From assembly GCF_002100115.1 (NCBI RefSeq), contig NZ_ANBM01000007.1:1-64000 (forward strand): a stretch of 64,000 nucleotides of DNA, given 5' to 3'. The DNA comes from Anaerovibrio sp. JC8. Its GTDB lineage: Bacteria; Bacillota; Negativicutes; Selenomonadales; Selenomonadaceae. This document shows, one piece after another, positions 35,246-43,591 of this stretch. Each line of letters begins with the position of its first letter. The stretch's first letter is position 1. The notes under the pieces were generated by a model. That model had not been told where the DNA came from. It worked only from the letters and a program-made list of their open reading frames with translations, and ran no database searches. Position numbers and translations under genes: made by a program.

Positions 35246-38023
35246 TTACGCCACTTGCCGTTTAACCAGCTCGGCAAAGAGGCCGTTTTTGGCTATCAGT
35301 TCATCAAAGGAACCTGTTTCCACAATTTTTCCGCTGTCCATGACAATTATCCGGTCACAGTTACGGATAGTTGATAGCCGATGAGCCACAATTATACGGG
35401 TCACCTTTAACTTCTCCAGACTCTTGGTAACAATACTCTGGGAACGGTTGTCCAAGGCACTGGTAGCCTCGTCAAAAATTAATATTGAAGGCTTGCCCGC
35501 CAACGCTCTGGCGATGAGAATACGCTGACGCTGACCACCGGAAATATTGCTGCTGCCTTCCCCAATAACCGTCTGCATGCCCATAGGCATATCGGCGATA
35601 TCCTCTGCAATGCCGGCGGCCTCTGCCGCCTGCCAGGCATCATCCTGGGAAAGCATTTTAGTCCCCACAATGTTGCTGAAAATATCCCCGGTCATCAGCT
35701 GGCCATTTTGCAGCACCACGCCCATCTGGGAACGGACAGAAGGCAGTGACAAATCTGCCAGCTCCTGGCCGTCAAAGGTTATGCTGCCCTTTTTTAAATC
35801 CTCAAAGCCCAGCAATAGCCGCACAAGGGTGCTTTTGCCACTGCCGGATTTGCCAACTATGGCCACATTCTCTCCCGGGGAAACGGAAAAGCTCACATCA
35901 GACAGCACCTCCGGTCCTTCCACTTCCTCATAGCCCCCCTTGCTATCTGGAACCATGTTGGAATAGGCAAAGGACAGGTGGCTGACCTCAAAGGCCCCGG
36001 ACAGCTTCCCGGCATCCTGCTTTTCTTCGTTGCTTTCCGGCACTTCGTTCAGGATAGGCCGCAGATTTTCCAGCTGCGGCTGAATGCCAAAGTATTGGGT
36101 GACAAGGCCAATAACACCGCTAATAACTCCGTTAAAGCTGGTGTAGGCCGCATTAAATGCCATAAACTGGGCATAGCCAATGCCCTGCTGAACGGTCTTT
36201 CCGTCAGGGCCCACCTCATTAAGGCCGTATACGGCAATCCAATATAAAAGCATGGTGAGAATAAATGGCTGTATGCTTGAAATAATCGCTGTATAGTTGT
36301 TCAGCCACCGCAGTCTCAAGCTCCAATTCCAGTGTTCACCAAAGCTCCTGGTCCATAAATTGTAGGCCTGCTCCCCGGCGCCATGTACCCGGAATTTTGG
36401 AAGGCCGGCGAAAATCTGCTGTACCGTGCCGGCTGATTTATTGCCAGCATCAATAATTTTCCTCTGGAAAAACAGCACCCGCCTAAATACCAGGGCAGTA
36501 AACAGACCATAGACAATCCAAACAGCCACGGCAGCTCCTGTAAGCTTCAGGCTGTAATAACACATGAGGAAAATGCTCCAGAAGGAGAACACAAAGCTCA
36601 AAATGGAGCCAACGAAATCTCCGGAGGCCAGACTCTTGGCGATACCAATACCCGCAATGCGGCTGGCCAGCTCTCCCACCGTAAAGCGGCGGAAGAATTT
36701 TGGCGGAAGGGAAAGCAGCCGTCCCCACATGGCCGCCTCAGCCGTAATCTCTATCTTGGTAGAAATACGCATTACAGCTATAGAACGGACAATTCCCAAG
36801 GCCGCCGTGGTAAAGCTGGTGACCATAAGGGCCTGGGTTACCGTAGCCAGCCCCTGTCTGTCCAATATTGGAATAATATCCTGGAATATGGTTTCAGTGA
36901 TTATAGGTGTTGCCAGAGGAATAAGACCGGCAAATAAGCTGCAAATTATAATCGTGCGATAATCCGCCTTCCAGCACTGGTGGAACATAAATTTCACCAG
37001 ATCCATCAGCTTCAGGCTTCGGGCCGGAAAACCCGCATAGCACTGGAAAGCATCGTTGGAAAGATGCTTTGTTGTCTCATCATCAAGGGGAATCCCCTCC
37101 GGATGATTGCGCAGAACAATTTTGTAGCTTTCAGGAGTGACAGGAATAATGGCCGCCAGTTCCTTTTCCTTGGCACCTGGTGGCGTATAAAAGCCTATCA
37201 TGACACCTGTGTCCTTTTTATACCAGCCTTCCGGCAGGGTCACCAGACGCATTTGCATATTGCCCTTCTGTATCAGACGGCGCAGTAACCCCACTTCATC
37301 CAACAGTCTGGCATTTTCTTCAGTAATATTTATATTGTCTGTGGCCATGGACAGGGCCTTGGCCACCTGCTGTACTACAAAGGTGGCTTCCGATATATGA
37401 CGATTGGTAGAGGTATCCTCGTTGTCCCCCGTAAATAGCATTTCTTCGCCCAGCAGACTTCTGATACCGTTTTCTACCAATATTTTCTTGACCTTATTCC
37501 GCATGCGGATACGACGTGACAGACGCTTGTCCTCTGCCCCAAACCGCATACCCAAAAACATGGACAGTACCTGCTCATGCTCCTGAAATTCTCCCAAAAC
37601 TGACGGAAAATCATCCATGCCGGCAAACATATTGCCCCTTTGCCAAAGCTGGAGCATGTCATCACCCTTGTCTGCCTTGATCCGTAGCCAAGAAATTTGG
37701 AGCAGCTGACTAAACCATTTTTCCATAGTAGACTTCAGTTCATCCAATGGCTGCTTTACCATGGAAGCTACTGACAACTCCGTATCCTCCACGGCATAAA
37801 CCTGCATGCAGATGTCCTTAAATTCATCCATGGCCGGAAAAACTGCATCTCCCGCGTTTAGCTTCATCAGATAACACTGGCGGAAGGAAAGCACATCAGC
37901 CCCTTTTTCCTCCGGATTGGTTACGGCATAAACCTCCACCTGGCCTGACTGAATCTGCAGAAATTCCTCATCATTCTGCAAAAGGAAGCGTTGCCCCGCC
38001 AATAAATGCTCTTTAGTTGTCAT
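35246..38023 (-). CDS. NHLM-type ABC exporter without peptidase
   Basis: 925 residues. The ~400-residue N-terminal region has no C39 Cys and starts with a cyclic-nucleotide-binding-like beta domain (about 10-110). The membrane domain spans about 400-640, and the ATPase about 690-925 with GKSGSGKSTLVRLLLG, ISGGQRQRILIARAL and ILIFDEATSALD. This matches the NHLM bacteriocin-system ABC ATP-binding protein family, which is normally paired with a peptidase-bearing ABC protein as here. The two may form a heterodimer exporting a modified peptide. Ribosome binding site AAAGGAGG. Confidence 0.93.
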   Translation of the reverse strand: MTTKEHLLAGQRFLLQNDEEFLQIQSGQVEVYAVTNPEEKGADVLSFRQCYLMKLNAGDAVFPAMDEFKDICMQVYAVEDTELSVASMVKQPLDELKSTMEKWFSQLLQISWLRIKADKGDDMLQLWQRGNMFAGMDDFPSVLGEFQEHEQVLSMFLGMRFGAEDKRLSRRIRMRNKVKKILVENGIRSLLGEEMLFTGDNEDTSTNRHISEATFVVQQVAKALSMATDNINITEENARLLDEVGLLRRLIQKGNMQMRLVTLPEGWYKKDTGVMIGFYTPPGAKEKELAAIIPVTPESYKIVLRNHPEGIPLDDETTKHLSNDAFQCYAGFPARSLKLMDLVKFMFHQCWKADYRTIIICSLFAGLIPLATPIITETIFQDIIPILDRQGLATVTQALMVTSFTTAALGIVRSIAVMRISTKIEITAEAAMWGRLLSLPPKFFRRFTVGELASRIAGIGIAKSLASGDFVGSILSFVFSFWSIFLMCYYSLKLTGAAVAVWIVYGLFTALVFRRVLFFQRKIIDAGNKSAGTVQQIFAGLPKFRVHGAGEQAYNLWTRSFGEHWNWSLRLRWLNNYTAIISSIQPFILTMLLYWIAVYGLNEVGPDGKTVQQGIGYAQFMAFNAAYTSFNGVISGVIGLVTQYFGIQPQLENLRPILNEVPESNEEKQDAGKLSGAFEVSHLSFAYSNMVPDSKGGYEEVEGPEVLSDVSFSVSPGENVAIVGKSGSGKSTLVRLLLGFEDLKKGSITFDGQELADLSLPSVRSQMGVVLQNGQLMTGDIFSNIVGTKMLSQDDAWQAAEAAGIAEDIADMPMGMQTVIGEGSSNISGGQRQRILIARALAGKPSILIFDEATSALDNRSQSIVTKSLEKLKVTRIIVAHRLSTIRNCDRIIVMDSGKIVETGSFDELIAKNGLFAELVKRQVA

Positions 38024-38037
38024 GGGCCTTACCTCCT

Positions 38038-40266
38038 TTAATCCTCCATACTGTCATCATGCTCCTGCTCCCGTTCTTCGATGAGAAGCTTGTAAGGACC
38101 ATCGTGCTTCATCATCTCCCGATGGGTGCCCCGTTCCACCACCTTGCCCTGGGACAAAACGATAATTTCGTCACAGTCCCGAATGGTGGACAGGCGATGA
38201 GCTACGATAATACAGGTGCAGCCACGATGACGGATATTTTCCAAAACGATTTTTTCTGTAATAGGGTCCAGGGCACTGGTGGCCTCATCCAGCACCAATA
38301 TTGATGGATTAACAGCCAGAGCCCGGGCAATTTCCAGACGCTGACGCTGACCGCCGGAGAAATTCATGCCTCCTTCTGCCACCTGGAAATCATAGCCCCT
38401 CTCCAGCTTTATAATATCCTCGTGAATGCAGGCATCCTTGGCTGCTGCCACAATGTCTGACTTGCGTACAGTGTTATCAAACAGGGTAATATTTTCTGCC
38501 ACAGTTCCGGATATAAGGAATATATCCTGGTCCACAGAGGCCAGTGACCCCACCACCACCTGACGGGGCAGCTGACGTCTTGGCACACCGTCAAAGGACA
38601 GGGTACCGCTCCATTCCTCATATAACCCTGTAATAATCTTTGCCAGAGTGGATTTTCCGCTGCCGGAGGCTCCCACCACGGCAATCCATTGGCCAGGCTT
38701 GGCATGAAGGTTAAAATGCTCCAATAAAGGCTTTTCCAATGGGCTATAGCCAAAGCTTACGTCCTCCAGCCTTACATCTCCGGACAGACGGTCATTGGGA
38801 AAGTCTTTTTGTGCTTCATCTTCCTCTGTTGGGAAGTTCAGCCTGTCTATTTCATAGCAACGTACATCATTCAGACGCTGCATCTGCATTTCAGTGGTCT
38901 GCAGGGTGGACCCCAGGCCCACCAGGGCATTTACAGGTGCCGTAAAGCTGCCCATTAAGTGCTGGAAAGCCATAAACATACCTGCTGTCATGGCACCTTC
39001 CATAATTGAAAAGCCACCAATGGTCATTATCAGGGCTCCATTAATGCCGGATAACAGGGCTGGCAGCATTTTTACAGACATGGACCACATGGCCGTTTCC
39101 TGAGAGGCCGTCAATACTTTCGTCTGATAGCCTGCCCATTTGGTGAAGAAATCTGATTCGTCACCATTGGCCTTTATGGTTTCAATCATCCGCAGGCCAT
39201 TCATGGATACACCATAGGCCTTGCCCGCATCCTGCTGAATACGCATATTAAGGTCCGTAAGATAACGTCGTGTTGCAAAAAACAGGATAATCTCAACGGA
39301 AAGAAAGGCTACTCCGATAAGGGTCAGGGTAACATTATATTGAAGCAATAACAGCAAATAGAAAATAGCAACAAATAAATCCAATACCGCCGTGGCCGCC
39401 GGTCCTGACAGAACTCCGGCAATGGATTCATTAAAGCCCACACGACTGGCTACCTCCGCCGCATACCGCTGATGGAAAAACTGCATCGGCAGCTTCAGCA
39501 GATGCCAAAAGTAGCTGGAGGAATCAGCCAGGGTCAGCTTTCGCTGCCAGAAGGTCAGCACCACTGCCCGCAGCCATGTAATAATACCGGAAATAATAAA
39601 GGATACCGTCATGGCGATACAGAAATTGGTCATCCAATCAGGATGCTTTTTTGTCAGAATATCATCCATAAAGATCTGACTCATAACCGGTGCCGCCAGT
39701 CCGGGGATAATGGCACATAATTCCAAAACAAAGATAAAGGTGGCCGCCCAGCGGTCCTCCTTGAGCTTTTTAAAAATGTCCTTATAGACATTGTAGCGCT
39801 TGCCCGACTTTACAAAGTCCGGCCCTGGCGTTATATGCAGCGAAACACCTGTATAGGAGGTACGGAATTCCTCCAGCTTCACTGTCCGACGTCCCATGGC
39901 CGGATCATTCAGATAGACAGTGTCATCCTTGATTCCCTCCAGCACCACAAAATGGTTGAATTCCCAATGAATAATCAGAGGAAATGGCTTTTGTGGCAGC
40001 AGCTTCAGCAGATCATTAACCGTCCATCGATAGCCGTTGGCCTCACAGTGGTTTTTCCGGGCCGCACGGACAACACAGCTGGCCTTGGAGCCATCACGGT
40101 TGACACCACATTCAGCCCGAAGCTTTTCCAGCGGAATCCACAGTCCATAATGGGCCAGCACCATTCCCAAGGCCGCTGCACCGCATTCTGTGGCCTCCAT
40201 CTGGAGTACCGTAGGTACCTTGACCCGGAACTGGGAGAAAAATATATTTTTCAGCTTCTCAATCAT
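38038..40266 (-). CDS. NHLM-type ABC exporter with C39 leader peptidase
   Basis: 742 residues. Residues 1-145 are a C39 peptidase with catalytic Cys in QMEATECGAAALGM (about 28), His in NHFVVLEG (about 105) and Asp in LNDPAMG (about 121). The membrane domain follows (about 160-440), then the ATPase (about 490-735) with GASGSGKSTLAKIITG, FSGGQRQRLEIARAL and ILVLDEATSALD. In this family the peptidase removes a double-glycine-type leader during export. It is the peptidase partner of the ABC protein encoded 14 nt downstream; the 69-residue peptide gene in the same cluster is the nearest candidate cargo. Confidence 0.95.
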   Translation of the reverse strand: MIEKLKNIFFSQFRVKVPTVLQMEATECGAAALGMVLAHYGLWIPLEKLRAECGVNRDGSKASCVVRAARKNHCEANGYRWTVNDLLKLLPQKPFPLIIHWEFNHFVVLEGIKDDTVYLNDPAMGRRTVKLEEFRTSYTGVSLHITPGPDFVKSGKRYNVYKDIFKKLKEDRWAATFIFVLELCAIIPGLAAPVMSQIFMDDILTKKHPDWMTNFCIAMTVSFIISGIITWLRAVVLTFWQRKLTLADSSSYFWHLLKLPMQFFHQRYAAEVASRVGFNESIAGVLSGPAATAVLDLFVAIFYLLLLLQYNVTLTLIGVAFLSVEIILFFATRRYLTDLNMRIQQDAGKAYGVSMNGLRMIETIKANGDESDFFTKWAGYQTKVLTASQETAMWSMSVKMLPALLSGINGALIMTIGGFSIMEGAMTAGMFMAFQHLMGSFTAPVNALVGLGSTLQTTEMQMQRLNDVRCYEIDRLNFPTEEDEAQKDFPNDRLSGDVRLEDVSFGYSPLEKPLLEHFNLHAKPGQWIAVVGASGSGKSTLAKIITGLYEEWSGTLSFDGVPRRQLPRQVVVGSLASVDQDIFLISGTVAENITLFDNTVRKSDIVAAAKDACIHEDIIKLERGYDFQVAEGGMNFSGGQRQRLEIARALAVNPSILVLDEATSALDPITEKIVLENIRHRGCTCIIVAHRLSTIRDCDEIIVLSQGKVVERGTHREMMKHDGPYKLLIEEREQEHDDSMED

Positions 40267-40270
40267 ATCC

Positions 40271-41284
40271 TCACCTGTTCCTCAGCCATTGACTTAACTT
40301 ATTGAACACCTTCTCAATAGGCGGACGACGCTCAATAATTATAGAACCAGTGCAGAAGCTGCCGGCAGATATAGGCTTGTGCTCACCCACCGAGCTGGTC
40401 CATAAATAACCGGACTGGGAGCCCGGATCCTTTACCAGATCAAAATTCACTTCCATAACAGCACTCTGCTGAGTATTGACTATCCACTGAGCCAGCTGCT
40501 CATTGCCCAGGGTCATCTGCATGGTCTGTGGAGAAACAGGATACTGGGAAACTGAACGCACTGTTCCCAGCAGGTAGCCGGTCTGGGATACATCCACCCC
40601 GTTAGGTGCCAGCTGAATGCTCTGGCCCTGCTCCACCCGTTTGCCCTTGGCTACTGGAATATACAAAACGCCCTTTAAGTCCTCACGGCCGTCATCCACC
40701 CGCAGATTTACAACCGGGGTACCACTGCCGATGATGCTTCCCTCATGAATCATAATTTCTGTTACAATACCATCGCTTGAGGCAGTAATATACTCGGCAG
40801 TTTCCTTTTGATAACGGCGGGAATCATATTCATGCACCCTGTTGGCCACATCGCGGTTGCTGGATCCCATCTCCGGTCCATACTGGGCCATGCGGGTAGC
40901 TGCCGTCTCCTGTGCCTGGTTTAAGTGGGCAATAAGGTCACCCTTATGCACCTTTTGCCCAACATGGACATAAATTTCGTCAATGGTTCCGTTGGACAGG
41001 GAAGAAACCTTGGTAACGCCGGAAAAATCCATAATCAGCCCCATGCCATCGGCTTTTACTGTGAAGGAGCCAAAGATGGACCATACCACTACCGCCACCA
41101 GCATTATGGCAACCCCCACCAGGCCCATCCAGCCTACAGGGGAAGTAATTGGCAGTACAGTATCCAGCTTTTCAGGGGACCTCATTTTGTCCAGGGCTTC
41201 CTTGCTGAAAATGCTTTTTCCGGTGTTTTGCCAACGCTCGGTGGCACTCATCTCGCCATCATTGTGCTTGTCCTCTGCACTCAT
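40271..41284 (-). CDS. NHLM-type HlyD-family adaptor
   Basis: 337 residues. The cytoplasmic stretch has FSKEALDKMRSPEKLDTVLPITSPVGW, typical of NHLM secretion adaptors, followed by one membrane helix (about 53-73) and a periplasmic part with biotinyl-lipoyl-like halves (GTIDEIYVHVGQKVHKGDLIAHL; GIVTEIMIHEGSIIGSGTPVVNL). The coiled-coil hairpin between them is short. It would link the ABC pair to the periplasm. Its ATG overlaps the stop of the upstream adaptor gene (TGATG). Confidence 0.92.
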   Translation of the reverse strand: MSAEDKHNDGEMSATERWQNTGKSIFSKEALDKMRSPEKLDTVLPITSPVGWMGLVGVAIMLVAVVVWSIFGSFTVKADGMGLIMDFSGVTKVSSLSNGTIDEIYVHVGQKVHKGDLIAHLNQAQETAATRMAQYGPEMGSSNRDVANRVHEYDSRRYQKETAEYITASSDGIVTEIMIHEGSIIGSGTPVVNLRVDDGREDLKGVLYIPVAKGKRVEQGQSIQLAPNGVDVSQTGYLLGTVRSVSQYPVSPQTMQMTLGNEQLAQWIVNTQQSAVMEVNFDLVKDPGSQSGYLWTSSVGEHKPISAGSFCTGSIIIERRPPIEKVFNKLSQWLRNR

Positions 41285-42453
41285 CAGCCCTCATCCCCTT
41301 CCAGCGTAATGTCTACCTTCATGCCATCGCTTAAGCCTTCAAAGTTTCCTACAGCCACCACGTCACCTGGCTGAAGGCCGCTGACAATTTCAATCTGCTT
41401 GCCGTCATCAGGGCCGGTCACTACATTTCGTAGCTGTAAAATACCCTCGTCATCTACCACGAATACCTTGTCATGGGATTTATCAATCATGGCCTTCAGA
41501 GGCACTGCAAGACAGTAATATGGCTTATTGGTCCTCATGGTAACGTCCGTATAGGTCATTGGCTCCAGCAGACGTGTAGTATTATCAACTTCCCACACTG
41601 AACGCCGCATATTGGCTGGCTGGGACAGAGGTGGGACAATTTCCTTTAATGTGGCAGTGATTTTCTGATTCCAGCCCGTATTTCCGGCGCCATAATCCGT
41701 ATCATAGGCCTTGCCCACAGCAATACGCTCCGGGAAGGTGAGCTCCGTGGTCTGGCCAAGCTCCAGATGACGGGAATCAACATCCTGTAAGTTCAAGGAA
41801 AAGGTGAGATTATCAAAATCACCCACCAGCGCTACTGGAGTACCGGCCTGAACATAGGTCCCCTCACGCTGATAAATTACCAATACTTCGCCGCTTATTG
41901 GGGCAGTCACTGTCAGCCAGCCCTGCTGTACAATAACCTGATCCCGCTGGGCCTGGGCCTCCAAAAGAGCCTGCTGGGCGGCCAGATATTGCGCCTGGGC
42001 CTCCTCATATTTTTCCTGGGAGGTGGCATTTTTTGCCAGCAGCCGACCCTGCCGCTGATAGGAGCTGTAGGTCTGGGCCAGCATGGCCTCAGCACGGCTT
42101 ACGGCACTGGTGGCCTGCTGAATGCGAAGGGGAATCTGCTCATTGGCCATGGAAAGCAGGGGCTGTCCCTTACTGATGGGACTGTTCTTATCCACATACC
42201 AACGTAAAATCCTTCCATCCGTAAGGGCCACAGCATCTGTCATATTACGGCTGGAAAAGCGGATGGATGGCAGGGAAAGGGTTGGACGCAGCTCCTGTAT
42301 TTTTGCCTTGGCGCCAATAAGCTGCACTCTTCTGTTGTCCATACGATTTGCAATCTGGTTCTCATCACTGTAATTAAGCCATGCTCCGTAGGCTACAATG
42401 GCAAAGGCCATGGCAACGATAACAGCAACACCAATGTAAAAATACCGCTTCAT
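41284..42453 (-). CDS. RND/HlyD-type periplasmic adaptor
   Basis: 389 residues from the ATG at 42453 (AAGGGG 9 nt upstream). One N-terminal membrane segment or lipid-less signal (about 5-22), a lipoyl-like domain (LRWYVDKNSPISKGQPLLSM), a coiled-coil hairpin rich in Ala/Gln (about 95-165), a beta-barrel domain and a membrane-proximal domain (VVTGPDDGKQIEIVSGLQPGDVVAVGNF). It is a classical membrane-fusion protein able to meet a TolC channel. First gene of the exporter operon. Having two adaptor types beside two ABC proteins is notable. Confidence 0.9.
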   Translation of the reverse strand: MKRYFYIGVAVIVAMAFAIVAYGAWLNYSDENQIANRMDNRRVQLIGAKAKIQELRPTLSLPSIRFSSRNMTDAVALTDGRILRWYVDKNSPISKGQPLLSMANEQIPLRIQQATSAVSRAEAMLAQTYSSYQRQGRLLAKNATSQEKYEEAQAQYLAAQQALLEAQAQRDQVIVQQGWLTVTAPISGEVLVIYQREGTYVQAGTPVALVGDFDNLTFSLNLQDVDSRHLELGQTTELTFPERIAVGKAYDTDYGAGNTGWNQKITATLKEIVPPLSQPANMRRSVWEVDNTTRLLEPMTYTDVTMRTNKPYYCLAVPLKAMIDKSHDKVFVVDDEGILQLRNVVTGPDDGKQIEIVSGLQPGDVVAVGNFEGLSDGMKVDITLEGDEG

Positions 42454-42560
42454 ATTGATTAAGCCCCTTCTATAATAAATATAATTATGCAAAAGCTGTC
42501 GTAAAAAACGATTATTCTTTTTGTTCCATTTATATTTAAATTCTGCAAAAAATCAAAAAA

Positions 42561-42628
42561 TCCTGCCATTTTTGTTCTATAAGGTGAAGCAGCTTTACTA
42601 TTTTGCCTTAAGAACAATTTAAGCAGGA
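42561..42628 (-). promoter_or_regulatory. Candidate attenuator/leader stem-loop of the exporter operon
   Basis: Nested complementary blocks form one long stem: TCCTGC (42561-42566) with GCAGGA (42623-42628), GTTCTATAAGG (42574-42584) with CCTTAAGAAC (42606-42615), and GTGAAG (42584-42589) with CTTTAC (42593-42598). On the minus strand it is followed by TTTTTTGATTTTTTG, as in an intrinsic terminator, about 110 nt before the first exporter gene. Confidence 0.6.
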
Positions 42629-42637
42629 ATCATTTTT

Positions 42638-42643
42638 ATTATA
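42638..42643 (-). promoter_or_regulatory. Putative -10 of the exporter operon
   Basis: TATAAT on the minus strand, 10 bases upstream of the leader stem-loop, so transcription would begin right before it (near 42631). The -35 region (TTCTTT) is poor. A divergent TATAAC (640-645 within this block) could serve the plus-strand gene. Confidence 0.45.
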
Positions 42644-42682
42644 ACGAATTATTGAATTATAAAGAAAGGACGGATAATCGAA

Positions 42683-43525
42683 ATGAATAAATATAAAATG
42701 CCACTGCAAGGTGCAGATGAGTATCTGGAACACTGTTATAGCATTCCGAAGAAAATTCCGGTACTGCCACTGGAGGACGAGCCTTTCCTTAATCGATGGC
42801 AGGAGTCAGCCGGAAGCAATGTACTGGAGTTCATGAAAAATAGTCTGGGCCTTCCGACTCCTGACTTTAAATGGCTGAAAGCTGATTCTCTCAGCATTTC
42901 CTTCACCCAGACCGCAGGGGGAAAATTACCAGTAATAACCACAGGCTGCCATGAGGATTTTCGTGCCATGGAGGCCCTGGTAAACGGTGGCAGCCACCCC
43001 CGGGAGCTGCCCCTGTCGGTCAACGCTTTTACAATTCAGGCCCGGGCAGCAAGTATATTTCATCACCGAATAATACTCCTGAATCATGCTCCATACAGCA
43101 ATGTTCCCGCTGAAAAGCTGGGATTGTCCTCTGAAGAATGGCTGGAGCATTCCTATGGGCTTCGTCTTGCCCATGAAGGCACACATTACGAAACCCTGAG
43201 GCTCCTTAGTGGTATGAAAAATCACGCTCTGGACGAAATCTGTGCTGATGCCATTGGACAAATCGCTGCCTTTGGCAATTTTGATGCTGACAGACAGCGG
43301 CTTTTCTTTGGGCTTGAAAGAGGCAAGAATACCTGTACTGGCCGCTTGTCCTTTTATTGCCAGAAGGTGGACGAGAAGGAACGGTGCAGGATTTATACAG
43401 CAGTAGATAAAATTCTTGATGATGTGGCCACAGAAATCCAGGAGCTTCTTTATAATGATACAGACCCCTTTTTCATACTTATGAAGCTGGCTGCCAGAAG
43501 CATAGCTGAACGCCTTAAAGGGTAA
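42683..43525 (+). CDS. Unknown HExxH protein beside the exporter cluster
   Basis: 280 residues, no signal peptide or membrane segment. The one clear motif is LAHEGTHYETLRLL (about 168-181), an HExxH zinc-hydrolase signature, followed 20 residues later by ALDEICADAIGQIAAF, where Glu or Asp could be a third zinc ligand as in gluzincins. I do not recognise the family, and a zinc peptidase activity is only inferred. It is divergent from the exporter operon, sharing its intergenic region, and could cleave a leader or product of that system, or be unrelated. Confidence 0.75.
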   Translation: MNKYKMPLQGADEYLEHCYSIPKKIPVLPLEDEPFLNRWQESAGSNVLEFMKNSLGLPTPDFKWLKADSLSISFTQTAGGKLPVITTGCHEDFRAMEALVNGGSHPRELPLSVNAFTIQARAASIFHHRIILLNHAPYSNVPAEKLGLSSEEWLEHSYGLRLAHEGTHYETLRLLSGMKNHALDEICADAIGQIAAFGNFDADRQRLFFGLERGKNTCTGRLSFYCQKVDEKERCRIYTAVDKILDDVATEIQELLYNDTDPFFILMKLAARSIAERLKG

Positions 43526-43540
43526 ATTATGGGAAAATAT

Positions 43541-43570
43541 AGAGCAGTGCAAAACGCACTGCTCTTTTTA
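43541..43570 (+). terminator. Intrinsic terminator between convergent genes
   Basis: AGAGCAGTGC (43541-43550) pairs perfectly with GCACTGCTCT (43556-43565) around AAAAC, followed by TTTTATT. Confidence 0.9.
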
Positions 43571-43591
43571 TTGTGATTAATCGTATGCAAA

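Noticed and set aside
42500-42535. GGAAC...CGTT pair resembling an ECF-type promoter before the exporter operon
   Set aside because: The spacing is about 12 nt, too short for a usual ECF promoter of 16-17 nt.
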